In this document: piece by piece, positions 36,902-48,990 of the stretch
Numbering within the stretch: the stretch's first letter is position 1
How the letters are laid out: the number at the start of each line of letters is the position of its first letter
Source of the DNA: Nepenthes gracilis
Lineage: Eukaryota > Streptophyta > Magnoliopsida > Caryophyllales > Nepenthaceae
Direction: 5' to 3'
Assembly: GCA_033239525.1 (NCBI GenBank)
Contig: BSYO01000004.1
Span: 22,296,037-22,360,036 of the forward strand
DNA length: 64,000 bases
Program-made: the position numbers and the translations under genes
The notes under the pieces: generated by a model
What the model saw: the letters and a program-made list of their open reading frames with translations, nothing else
What the model was told of the DNA's origin: nothing
Database searches by the model: none

Positions 36902-37003
36902 ATGCCGCCACGCTGCCCCAAAGTAGCTCCTGCTATCAACTTCTCTCACTCTGCTCAAGGCAACGAAAAGAAAGAGACATTAACAGCTGTTTTCCTCAAC
37001 TAA
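36902..37003 (+). other. Upstream ORF 1 in the beta-galactosidase leader
   Basis: ATG to TAA, 33 codons, starting MPPRCPKVAP. It lies between the predicted transcription start and the main ATG, so it could reduce main-frame translation. Whether it is conserved is unknown. Confidence 0.4.
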
Positions 37004-37034
37004 ATTCTTCTCTCTCCCGCACCTTTCTCTCTCA

Positions 37035-37073
37035 ATGAGGAAGTATGGAATAAAGTGCGGACTGCATAGATAA
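37035..37073 (+). other. Upstream ORF 2 in the beta-galactosidase leader
   Basis: ATG to TAA, 12 codons (MRKYGIKCGLHR), ending 83 nt before the main ATG. Confidence 0.4.
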
Positions 37074-37156
37074 ATCAAGAATAAACAAAGGCCATTGCTC
37101 TGTGTACCAAAGAAAAGGAGGGGAGGAGTGTGGGGTTTTCTTTTCCTGTTGAGTTT

Positions 37157-40100
37157 ATGAGTTCAAAGAGGATAATGCAGAACGTGTTGGGAACCAATGC
37201 GTTCTCATTCTTACTTTCGGTTTCCTTGTTTTGGGTTATTTTAGTTTCGAATGCTTCTGTTGTGAAAGCAAATGTGGGATATGACCGTAAGGCTATCACT
37301 ATTAATGGGCAGCGAAGGATTCTTATTTCTGGGTCTATTCACTACCCTCGCAGTACTCCCGAGGTAAATACTGCCCATATACTTGTTGGGCCTTTACTGA
37401 TTTATTCTGTATGGTTCATTTTATTTGCATCTCTCTCTCTCTCTCTCGTTTCCGATTGCTGCGCTGAAAATGGAAGCGGGATTTGAATGAATTGATGCAG
37501 ATGTGGCCAGATCTTATACAGAAGGCTAAAGAAGGCGGTCTTGATGTAATACAAACCTATGTTTTTTGGAATGGGCACGAACCTTCTCCTGGGAAGGTAA
37601 TGCAAATATGAACCCCTCTTCACATTTATGCAACTTATGCATATATTTGAAATTAATTTTGGAAATCTTTTTAAAATGTTTTTAGTACTTTTTCGAGGGG
37701 AGATATGATCTAGTGAGATTTATCAAGCTGGTTCAGCAAGCTGGTCTCTATGTTCATCTCAGGATTGGACCGTATGTTTGTGCCGAATGGAACTTTGGGT
37801 AATGTGTATTTACTCTACCTTTGTCTTTTCAATAGTTTGGGGAAAGCTCCAAATTATATGGAACTTCGTTGCGTTTGATAATATTTATTTTTCTGGGGCA
37901 CGTGATTATCAGGGGCTTTCCTGTCTGGCTCAAATACATTCCTGGTATCAGTTTTAGAACAAACAATGAGCCCTTCAAGGTTGGTCATTATTCTTGCTTA
38001 CATTTGAAGCTTCTTTGTGTTTTTAACATCATTTCCTTTTCCTGTCCATTAATTTATTTAAAGTTTGATCTCTTGGAATTGCTCTAACACAGGCAGCGAT
38101 GCAAGGATTTACAAAGAAGATTGTTAATATGATGAAAGCAGAAAGACTGTTTGAATCACAAGGTGGCCCAATAATTCTATCCCAGGTATAGCCAAGCCGA
38201 TCAGTTCAAATTCCCCTGTTTGTAATATCTGATTTCTTGAATGATCTTAGTTGAATTCACATTGAAATCTTCGTTAAGGCAGTCAACTTTTATGGGGTAA
38301 ACTTTTAGTCAGTGAACTCAGAACAATCCTTCTGGTTGCAATTGTTTCTGACAGATTGAGAATGAATATGGGCCCATGGAGTATGAAATCGGTGCTCCTG
38401 GTCGAGCATATACAGAATGGGCTGCCAGAATGGCTGTGGGTCTCCGCACTGGTGTCCCATGGGTCATGTGCAAGCAAGATGATTCCCCCGATCCGGTTGT
38501 AAGTATCACCGAACTTGTCCATTTATTTGTAGTTCTTTTCTCCCTTGTCGTTAGGCCTTTTTTTTTTTATTTTTATGTCCTATTAGCAATTTAGTGACAA
38601 AGTATTGTATATTTCTATGAGCATTTAATTATATTGTAGGGCATGTGGTTTTAGTGGGTGTAAAATCATTTTTTCATTTGTTATGTTCTCGCAGTCTTTA
38701 TTTGATTTTATTATTTAAGGAATATCTTGATAATTAATTTTAATTTGTTGCTATTTTGCTTGAAATTATTAGAATTATTCTTTGCATATTTGGTTGTACT
38801 TCTATTAATCTTAAGTTCTTTGACGTGTGAGTTTTATTTCTGCACCTTCTCTATTTTCATGCATTAGAAAAATATTGTAAGCAAATAGCATACATCAAGA
38901 CACCTCATTTTGAATATCTCCCTAAGAGTAGATCTGAAAAAACTTGAAGCAAGATGAAAAAAATTATTTCTAATTAATTCTACTTTCAAAAGTTACTACA
39001 TTAAATCGAGTAGAATAATGAAAGTGTATTTGTATAGTTGACCCTATTTAGTGGGACCAAGGGAATGTTGTCATTTTACTATGTTATGATATCTCGTGAT
39101 ACTATTTCTTCCCTGTTAGGTAAGGTGGGGAAGGGTGTTGGTAGAAATTAAACCAAAAGGTCATTGACCACTAGGCTACCCTTAATTTCCCCATCTTAGT
39201 CACTAATTTTAGTGGGGTCTGCAATTGTACAAGTTGGCTCCTTTTGTTGTCATGAGTTATATAATTTATTTTTGCCACTCTGCACATGGCTTGATATATA
39301 CTGCCTCGACATTAAGCATTCTAATAATAAACTGATGACAGTGTCTCCTTATAAAATATTGATTCCCTTTCCTTCAATTATGGGTTAAGTGGTTGATATA
39401 ATATTTTCTTTATTCCAGCTGATCTTAGAAATCTAAAACTACTATTATTTATCTGACTCATGTCTTTGACGTTTCATTCACTTAGTTGAACGTGTTGGAT
39501 CTAGTTGAATTGTATATTCTTGTTATGCATGGGTGAGAATCCTCATGATCTGTGCTGCTTTGACTGTGTATAATATGCATTGATATGTGGGGAGAATTCC
39601 CTATCACTATTATTTATTAAAGGATAATATTATGGATATGGGTAAAAATCTAGGGAGAAAATATTTTGTTAGGAAAATTCTCTATTTTTGTCTTCAAAAA
39701 CATTGGAGTCTAGATCAATATGAGTACCAATAGTAGTACTAGAAACACAAACTGAAATGAACAATTGTCCAATTTTTGATAAAATTGATAAGAAGGGTCT
39801 TTTTTATTTCACAATTCATCAAGAAATCTACCTATTCAATAAAAAGTTACTTTTGATTGGATGGGAATGAATGGAAAAAAAAAAAAAAAAACTAAGTCAT
39901 CCCATATCCAATTTATGGTTCTTCTAAGATCTTCTTTTATTTTATAGTTCATAAGAAATGAAACCATTGGCTATACCAATTCATTAACTTTTTAAATTTA
40001 ATTTAAGTGAAAATGTTATTGAAAATGAAAACATCTACAGAAAGTAACAAAAGGATCCTTTTATACCATCAATTATAAATAAAATCACTTGAATTAGAAA

Positions 40101-43100
40101 ATCGTAATGAAGAAGAGAAAGACCACAAGTTAATGGAATCTTGTATTAGATTCCCACACGCAAAGGAACCTTGAATCTGTTCTGTCAATGAAATAAAAAG
40201 ATATTGAACAATATTATATGAGAGCTATATATTTGCATAATATATAAGAAAATGACAGTCCAGTGCCTGAAGGTCCTGCTATTTGCAGGCTTTGGGTAAT
40301 GGTTGGACCATTTTGGATCTATTATATGTGGTCTTATTTTATATTTGTATTTTGTTTTTGATGTGGACATTAGAGATGTAGATTTGATTTGATTTTAATT
40401 TCAAATTAGATTTGATTTTATTTTCATAATAGATTTGATTATTAAATGTCAGAGATTTGATTTTATTTTAGTAGAGATTTGATTTTTATTTTCAATTAAG
40501 AGTTATTTGATTGTGATTTGATTTTTATTTTTCAGCTGATTTTATTTTCCAATTAGGAGTTATTTGATTGTGATTTTATTTTCAATTATCTTAGGTATAG
40601 GGTTCTCTATATAAGGACTCTACATCTATTGTGAGAATCAATATGATGAATTAAATACAATTTGATTGATTGTGATATTTCTCCTCTCTCTCGGTCTCTA
40701 CTTTCTTTCTCACACTTGGGTTCTCTTTCTCCTTCCCCTGGTTCTCCTTCTGTTTCTCCCCTTCCCCTAATTTCTCTTTCCCTTCCCCTACTCTTCCCCT
40801 TCCTCCCCCTTCCCCTTCCATCAGTTTTTGTTCTAACATGTATACAAAACATATGTTTAGCATATATTCTTATATTTGTTTGATGCTATTTTGGCATCCT
40901 GTCCAGATTAATACTTGCAATGGTTTCTACTGCGATTACTTCTCCCCCAACAAGGATTATAAGCCCAAAATATGGACAGAGGCGTGGACTGGTTGGTGAG
41001 TAGTTGTGGCAAGTGCTTCAAGCTAATAAAATAAGCATTTAATATGAGTAATATTTTTTAATGTTTTCCACAATCTTCCACGCAGGTTTACTGAATTTGG
41101 AGGTCCAGCTCCAAGCCGACCTGCTGAGGACTTGGCATTTGCAGTCGCAAGGTTCATACAAAAAGGAGGATCTTTTATCAATTATTATATGGTCAGCTGA
41201 ATTTTTTTTGTATTTAAGGCATGAAATCCTTATGTGGGTAATTTTCTGCCCTTATTATTTGTTTGTACGTTTTCAGTACCATGGAGGAACCAATTTTGGG
41301 AGGACTGCTGGCGGTCCTTTCATTGCCACCAGCTATGACTATGATGCTCCTCTTGATGAATATGGTACATATTATATTTTTCCGCCTTGAAGTTTTGACT
41401 TTGTTTAAGTTGTTTAACTACCATTATGTTTATATGTTTTTATGATTAATACTCATAAGTAGAGAAGCATGGCTCATAAGTTGAGAGTTTTATTTGGTTT
41501 TCAACCCCCGAATTATCATGCCGACCCAAGATTAGATCTTTTGATCTTGCTCTCATTTCCATCAAATTTTTGGCCAACTGAACCTTTCATTTCTCTAGTT
41601 TTCCTATGAATATATTCCCCATCGTGAATCATTTTCATTGGTAACATGATAGTTGTCATATGGCTACTAAAAAGCTGAAACCCTGTCTTTTTATGGGCAA
41701 TAGGAGTTCCTTGGAGCAAGGGGTGATGAATAGATGAGAGCAGCCTTCCAATTAGTTCTCAAATGCATTTTTCCTTATGGAGTTTTGACTATTTTGTAGT
41801 AAGGATTAAGGAAATTGGGATGGTTCACTAGTAATACAACATTTTGTAATATCGTGACAAAATTGCGATATTGTTGTATTAGTGATATATCAACTGATAC
41901 ACTTAATATTGTTCCACATTCTCTGTGTTCCAATTTCCAAAAAAAAAACATCCGATACATCCGATTTGATAAATATCTCTCAGTATAGCTACGATTGATA
42001 TCCATATCGATAGTTTCTTCTATACTGCTAAGTGCCATTCCCATTAGCAAAAGGGTTCTCCTTTCCGTCCTCTTATCCAACTCTATTTTTTTACTTCTCC
42101 ATAGTTGCAAGAAATTGAGTGATTTTACCGGAGAGACTGTACGTACTCCTCTTACAGCTTAGCTTGCTGGACACCCATACTATTGATTGATTGAACCTTC
42201 GGTACTAATATTCCTCTAAGCATTACTAAACTGTCCTTACTTGTGATACCTAGGGTTAATACGACAGCCCAAATGGGGCCATCTGAAAGATTTGCATCGA
42301 GCAATAAAGCTTTGTGAGCCAGCTCTTGTATCCAGTGATCCCTCTGTGATCTTACTGGGACATGGTCAAGAGGTGAGTTTTTTCCTTAAATTTTACCAAA
42401 ATAGTTTGCTGTTTTGTGAAAGGCTGTGGAAACTATATCATGAGCATTCTGTTTTCTAAACTTACCATGCAGGCTCATGTTTTCAAATCAAATTCTGGAT
42501 ACTGTGCAGCTTTCCTTGCAAATTATGATCGAAGCTCCTATGCAAAAGTGGGATTTGGGAACAGTCATTATAACCTTCCACCTTGGTCAATCAGCATTCT
42601 TCCCGATTGCATGAACACTGTGTATAACACTGCAAGGGTAAGAACAATTTCTTATCTTGTTTCATCAGTGCTTTTTTTGGATGAAGTGAAACAATGACAA
42701 CCTTCACCTACTGGGGAGGAAATCTTTACTTTTCATTTGCAATTTTTGGGTTTAATCAAACAAGTTGCAATGTTCGTCCCCTTTACATGTCATACAAGGA
42801 ACATATTTTTCAGTTTTAAGCTTGGTAAATGCCTGAAGAACAAAGAGAAAACAAAATAGGAACAATTTTTTGATTTTTTTTTTTTTTTGTATAGGTTGGT
42901 GCTCAAAGTGCAACGATGAAGATGACTCCTGTTTATCAAGGCTTTTCTTGGCAGTCATACAATGAAGAGACAGCATCTAATGATGACAGTGCATTTACAA
43001 TTGTGGGATTATTAGAACAAATAAACACCACTAGAGATGTTTCTGACTACTTGTGGTATATGACCGAGTGAGTATTCTATGCATATAGTCTCCACTTATA

Positions 43101-44387
43101 TGTGTTGTTTGTTTTGTTCTTGTTTCTAATAACGGCTTTTGCTTTCTCCAAAAAGTGTCCAGATTGACCATGATGAAAGTTTCCTGAGGAGCGGACAGTA
43201 TCCAATTCTGACAATTATGTCAGCTGGTCATGCCTTGCATGTATTCATCAATGGACAATTTTCTGGTGTGTAAGACTTTCATGTTCTTTTGAAATACATA
43301 AAATCCTTCATGAAGATAAAATGCATTCTTTTCATTTGCCACAAAAGAAAGTTGTGTTAAAGTATTAACACCATTCTTAGGCATTTACCTAACAATTTAT
43401 GCTGTTGAGTTGGTTCATTGACATGATATTAGAGACTTTTGACCAAATGATCCTGAAATTGATTTCGAGGAATGCCCATGTTTCCCATGAAGAGTTAATA
43501 TTTCAACACTTGGCAAAGGGTTGGCTTGTTCTAGTTCATGGTTTAAGCCTAATAAAAATTTGTTATGGGTTGTAACGAAATCTAAAACCAGTGTTGGCTT
43601 TTACCTATCGAGTCACATAGCCCACATGTTTGGTCTCTATTTGGTCGTTTATCAAGTTTAATTACATTACTGTCTTCTGCTTCTTCCCGCTTCTGTAATT
43701 ATATATCAGCTGTAAAGCTCTGATGAGGATTTTGGGGTCTTTCAATTTTTTATCCCATCTTATACTTCCAATGCTAGATTAGATTTATAACGACATATGA
43801 AGTTGTATTAGACTCATTTTATAATCCTAGATGTCTAAATTTTCAGGATAAAATCCTTACCTTTAGAAGTATGTGAGGACTCTAATAGTTCCCTGCTTAG
43901 ACATGCAAAGTCACACATTATTATGAATTAGAGAGTTCTGTTGCTTCTGAGTAATGCCAAGGTCTAGAGCTGTTCTCTTCCAACCTCGGATTCGGAGAAC
44001 TGAAGAATTCACTGCTTTACCCACTGTGGTGTGATGCTATATTTGTACTTTTATCTATAGAAAAGAAAATGATATTAAATTTTCTCAAAAGCTGTTAGCA
44101 TCATTGGCCTTCAGGATCTATTTATTTTCCAATTTTGCATTTAGTTATTTGTGCTTCTCTGTAAAAATTTTTGCATTTAGTCATTTGTGCTTCTCAGTAA
44201 AAATTTCTTTTTCATGTGCAAAATATTCTTTGGCTTTTTAATAATGTATTTTTGTTTCCTTATTTGGCAGGAAATGCCTATGGAAGTCTCGAATATCCAA
44301 AGCTAACTTTCAGTCAAGAAGTGAATCTGAGAGCTGGTATTAATAAGATATCGCTACTTAGCATTGCAGTTGGTCTTCCGGTTAGTG

Positions 44388-44421
<34 letters not shown>

Positions 44422-47303
44422 TTCTCTACACCCCTTCCCTTCCTCTGAGACATGATTGCATTAATCCGTAAGCAATGGTTTCAAAAATCAGTCGACTTAT
44501 ATCAGTGTTAGGATATGTCTACTTATTGGCGAAATATCTTGTTATACTAGCCGATTATTGCACCTAGGTTTCTATTTGGAAATAATTTTTGTGTCTTGAC
44601 ACCTAGAGTTTTGATAAATATCGCCTGATGTGGATGGTATCTATACGACCACCACCAATACCAATATTGATATTTTAATCTACGACACACAAACAAGCAC
44701 ATAGATTGAGGTCCATTGTTGTACAAAGTTCAGTGGTTGTGTTCTTCAACTTTCTATTCTTTTTGCTGTGTTTGAAGTACAGAATGTTGGTCCACATTTT
44801 GAGACTTGGAATGCTGGGATTCTTGGTCCAGTGTCATTGAATGGCCTGAATGAGGGGAAGAGAGACTTGACATGGCAGAAATGGTCATACAAGGTTTTGT
44901 CTTTATTCGACTTTCTTATATAGAATCCCACTATATCTACAAACTTTGCTTATTGATTCTTCCATTTCAGATTGGTCTAAGGGGAGAATCTTTGAGTCTT
45001 CATTCTCTCACTGGGGCCTCCTCCATCGAGTGGTTGCAAGGTGTCTTTGTTTCTCAAAACCAGCCTCTAACTTGGTACAAAGTAAGCTTTCCAAGTTGCT
45101 GTTTCTGGCTTCCTTGCTAATTCTCTATATTATTAACTTTCATGTGAGTATGGAATTTGCACTTTAATTGCATTTTTTTGCTGAATGCATGGTATATAAG
45201 GTCTGAGAAATTTGTTACTAGAGAACAATGAAATCACATTTTTTTAAAATTTGTGTTGTGAAGATTTATGCATTCTTTTTAATGAAGAATATCATCCTTG
45301 ACTGAGATTGAAGTTGCCATCTATTGCTGTCAAAGAAAAGGTGTGGGAAATGTAGTTTTACTGTGAAACCATGGGGTGGCAAGTGGGTTTGCTTTCTAAC
45401 CATGTTAATGTGGGCTTGTTTTTCCAATTTGTCCCTTGCTGGTTTATGCTAGAATATTTACCATCTAAAGAATTGGCATAATGGTAAAATTATCACCGTG
45501 TGTCCTGTTGGTCATAGGTTCAAAGTTATGAAAATATCATCTTAAATAATGTAAGGCAAGACTACGTGTAATAAACCTAAAGTGGTCCAACCCTTTCCTA
45601 GACCCTACTCATAGAAAAAGCTTTTATGCATTGGACTACTTTTGGTAACAATTGTGCTTAATTATTTATTGATTTAAAAAATGTACCATTTCTTGCCATT
45701 AGGCTCTTCTTATTGACTCCAAGCCATTTTAACAGGTCAAATAAGGGGCAGTATCAGCCTGAAAATAACATGATGTGTCTTAATACACTTACGTTCATGA
45801 ATGAGTGATGCTGACGCACACACACACACACACACACACAAAAGGAAACTTAAGGTTTTAGCTTGAGTTGACATTTGGTTTTCATTCTTCCAGACCACTT
45901 TCAATGCTCCAGTCGGTGACGATCCTCTAGCTTTAGATATGGGTAGTATGGGGAAAGGTCAAGTTTGGATAAATGGGAAAAGCATAGGACGTTACTGGCC
46001 TGCGTATAAAGCGTCTGGTGCTTGCAGTGACTGTAATTATGCAGGATATTATAACGAGAAGAAGTGCTTAAATTACTGTGGATTGCCTTCTCAAAGATGG
46101 TGAGTAACCTGTAAACTCTCATTGACCTTGTTCTTGTTCAAAGGAAATAAAAAAATGAAAAAAGTTGGAAAACCAAGTAATAGAAAGCTATCTCAGGTAT
46201 CATGTTCCTCGCTCGTGGCTAAAACCGACGGGAAATCTGATGATCGTGTTTGAAGAATGGGGAGGAAATTCGAAATGGATTTCTTTGGTGAAGAAAGAGA
46301 TCAGTAGTGTTTGTGTTGATTTTTACGAGTGGCAGCCAACGTTAGTTAATTGGAGATTGCAATCTTATGGGAAAGTTAACAGACCCTTGAGGCCTAAGGC
46401 TCATCTATGGTGTGCCCCGGGTCAAACAATTTCGTCGATTAAGTTTGCCAGCTTTGGGACGCCCGAAGGAGCATGTGGAAACTACCAAGAAGGAAGTTGT
46501 CATGCCCATAAGTCATATGATATTTTTGAAAAGGTATTTATGAACTCTTGCACTGGTAGAGTGGTTGACATGTGACTTAATTATCATGAATTTGAGTTAT
46601 GAAAATTGCCTTTTGTGTAATATTAGCTAAGACCTTTTAGAAAATTCCAATAGTGGGCTTTGACTCTTCTACAAAGCCTGCATATAGCAGTTTTGTATAC
46701 TGGACTGTCCTTTTTTTACACCACTAACTCTTGTGTTTGGCTATTTCCATCGTCACAAACTCTCACGATTCATTGATATCCTAGTCTTTTCTTCTTGTTA
46801 AGCAGATTGACAAGTGCAGCCATTCTAGGTTGGGATTAGTATTTGTGCAGTTCATCCTCCGATTCTTTCCAATACTGTTGATTATGGAATAAAATATCAG
46901 TTAATATATAAAATACAAACCCATATATATCAGTGGTGAGCCCTAATATTGCGACAAAATTGTGATATTTTACAGGATTGGATTTGTAAATGATAAATTT
47001 GTGTCCAATATTGCTATGTGTTGCCCAATATGGCAATACCGATGTGGCCACGATTAATATTTTCATCTATGCCGATGATTCTTTTCCCTTTTTAATCTAA
47101 AACAAACTAAAGATTACTCCCCCAATTGTTTCCCACTCCCAAACATTCATAATCAGGGTCACCCTTTATTTTGTAATTTCCTTTTTTGGCAGGATTGTGT
47201 TGGGCAACCGGGATGTGCTATTACTGTCGAACCGAGTCTATTCGGAGGAGATCCGTGTCCAAATGTCAAGAAGAAGCTCTCAGTCGAGGCAATTTGCGGT
47301 TGA
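37157..47303 (+). CDS. BGAL: Beta-galactosidase, GH35, with C-terminal lectin domain (19 exons)
   Basis: Exons: 37157-37363, 37501-37596, 37686-37798, 37913-37979, 38093-38185, 38355-38498, 40907-40995, 41086-41191, 41277-41364, 42254-42372, 42473-42637, 42895-43067, 43156-43265, 44271-44380, 44783-44893, 44971-45081, 45894-46099, 46197-46533, 47193-47303. All phases agree; the product is 851 aa, normal for the family. Residues 1-38 form a signal peptide (hydrophobic 16-31, cleavage probably after VVKA). The catalytic domain follows from [12 protein letters not shown]. The signature [14 protein letters not shown] holds the acid/base Glu (E196), and IWTEAWTGW holds the nucleophile Glu (E265). 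Beta-rich domains follow, then a SUEL/galactose-binding lectin domain (about 765-851, Cys-rich, ending LSVEAICG). It should remove terminal beta-galactosyl residues from wall polysaccharides or glycoproteins in the apoplast. It looks closest to the Arabidopsis BGAL1/BGAL3 group, but exact orthology was not tested. The next in-frame codon upstream usable as a start is only a GTG at 37130, so ATG 37157 is chosen. Confidence 0.97.
37431..37448. repeat. CT microsatellite in beta-galactosidase intron 1
   Basis: A short run of CT dinucleotides in the 137-bp first intron. Confidence 0.85.
38499..40906 (+). other. Intron 6 of the beta-galactosidase gene
   Basis: 2.4 kb, the longest intron of this gene, between the exons carrying the two catalytic glutamates. 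It is AT-rich and contains the solo LTR at about 40369-40838. Confidence 0.85.
40369..40838 (+). mobile_element. Solo LTR (probably Copia-type) in beta-galactosidase intron 6
   Basis: Starts ATTAGAGATGTAGATTTG, a probable decay of TGTTAGAG, and ends TTCTAACA, giving imperfect inverted ends. TTTGATT-rich U3-like repeats are followed by a TATA-like TCTATATAAGGACTC at about 40606-40620, then ATTGTGAGAATCAATATG and a CT-rich tail. This layout matches plant Copia LTRs. No internal domains or second LTR are present. The target duplication is not clear. Confidence 0.65.
41815..42020. repeat. ATATTGG-family repeat in beta-galactosidase intron 9
   Basis: Contains TAATATCGTGACAAAATTGC, nearly the same as TAATATTGCGACAAAATTGT in intron 18. 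Part of the dispersed family described at 21840-22510. Confidence 0.6.
44391..44422. repeat. CT/TG compound microsatellite in intron 14
   Basis: A CT run followed directly by GTGTGTGTG, just after the exon 14 donor. Confidence 0.9.
44470..44690. repeat. ATATTGG-family repeat in beta-galactosidase intron 14
   Basis: Contains TTTCAAAAATCAGTCGACTT at its left end and ACCAATATTGATATTTTAAT near its right end, matching parts of the other family copies. Confidence 0.5.
45812..45841. repeat. CA microsatellite in beta-galactosidase intron 16
   Basis: Run of CA dinucleotides (about 13 repeats) some 50 bp before the exon 17 acceptor. Confidence 0.92.
46880..47070. repeat. ATATTGG-family repeat in beta-galactosidase intron 18
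   Basis: Contains TAATATTGCGACAAAATTGT and GCCCAATATGGCAATACCGA, and ends near ATTAATATTTTCATCTATGC. This is the clearest copy for defining one end of the family. Confidence 0.6.
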
Positions 47304-48990
47304 CGATTCCCTCAGCATCCCAAACGGATCTGTTAAAGATCCCAAATGAATTCATTTTCCACTTTGAGGCGAAATTGCTCCAATTTACTTTTTTTCTTTT
47401 GGATGGTGATATTCTTTCTACATAGCTTTAGAATACCGTAGCTCCATTTTGGCACTCGCCCAAGTGAAGTTGTACAGATATGCAACACACCTAGGTCACA
47501 CAATCTCGAACCTAAATGCTAATAATCCCAAATGTGTACACAGATTCAGACACCGTTTCCTCCATTTTTGTGCTGCAACTATAGCACAAAGGTCGATGGG
47601 GCAGGAAAAGGAATCTGTTTATTTTTTTCCTCCTATTTTTTTCTTTTTCTGTGGTCGGGGGTTGCGCTATGAGCACTTTGGGACTGCAATGGAGTCCATG
47701 TGCCAATGTGTATGTCAAAATGTGTATCTGTGAGCCTCTGGCTTGCTGTATTTGCCATGCTTTCTCTTTTCAACAGGGTAAACAATTCTGCATTGCTCTG
47801 TTTCTTAAAGCAGTGATGGATATTTGGGATGGAAACAATGTTAAGCTTGTCAATTGTTCAGACTGTTGGTGATTTTCCGGTGCAAATTGCAACTCCGATG
47901 CTGAATTTTTTTCCTTTCTGGAATTCGTTGTTCATTTAAAAGGCTAATAATCAGCAAATGAAAAATGGGTGAGACTGAAATTCAAATTTAAATACAAATT
48001 TATGGAGATTAAATTTAATTGTACTACTATAAATTTCTTACCCCCTCTCCTCTGCAGCTTTGGATTCCCATGATAACCTTTTTGCATTTTGAGGGGTTCA
48101 TTGGTAATCGCATCGTGGTGTTGAATTGTTTCAAATCTGACAGTAATGCTATATTATAGACCCTTATTATTAGATAGCGTTTTGTCAATTCATTTATGAT
48201 TATATATTCTTGTCAATGCAATGGGCTGAAGGTTATAATTATAGCCTTCACATTCAGCACCCCCAATTTTTTTTTAAAAAAAAAGTTTATAAGACTAATT
48301 GACAACAAAAGAAATGGGTAAGATTCGTATTAATATCAATCACGAATTTATAAAAATAGAGTATTAATTGTACTAACTTTACATATCAAATATTATACCA
48401 ATTTTGCCTTGTTATTATATTAGTGGCAAGTCTTTGCCAATCACTGTATAGATATAATCAAGCTGTACAAGTACAGAATTATGTATTAATTTTTGATTTT
48501 GAGGTGGGTTATTTGAGGAAAAGATGTTTATTTGTTTAATTTAAATATTGGTTAATATGTTGTTGTATAATTTTTGAAGAAATATTACAATTGAGAAAAT
48601 CAACTCAATCATCTGTATATCAAATAATTTTAACTAAAATCAAATATCATATTAAATTGGACTAAATTCAAAAGGAATAAGATTATTTTGAATATCTTAT
48701 TATTTATTTTACGCATGCAAATAAATTTTTATCTTTTTTGGCAATGGGAGAAGTTTTAAATTTTACTTTAATTTTCCTAGATTGAATATTCTTCAGATTT
48801 ATTCAAAACTCAGATTGGACAATAGTCTAGCAAAGGAAGTACTAGGAGCAAGAATAACAGAGAGGAACCTTCGAAGTAGCAAGATTTTGGCAAAGTACCT
48901 TGGAATTTGGAATCAACGGGCTGAAAAACTGCAACGGCAAGTAACCCTCTTCGTCCTTTCTCTCCAAACCCTTGCAATTCATCTCTCTGA
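47304..48990. other. 3' UTR and spacer between beta-galactosidase and the next gene
   Basis: The first 500-700 bp are probably the beta-galactosidase 3' UTR; the open frames at 47449-47872 show no family features. From about 47930 the sequence is AT-rich spacer. The region around 48780-48990 is probably the leader of the next gene. Confidence 0.5.

Noticed and set aside
37130..37156. Extending the beta-galactosidase start to position 37130
   Set aside because: That codon is GTG, not ATG; the ATG at 37157 gives a normal signal peptide.
40607..40883. Open frames on both strands in beta-galactosidase intron 6
   Set aside because: The CT-rich (GA-rich on the minus strand) leader of the solo LTR is open in many frames; products are simple repeats of Arg/Glu/Gly or Ser/Pro.
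47449..47872. Frames of 73-94 codons after the beta-galactosidase stop
   Set aside because: They lie in the probable 3' UTR, with no motif and no splice context.
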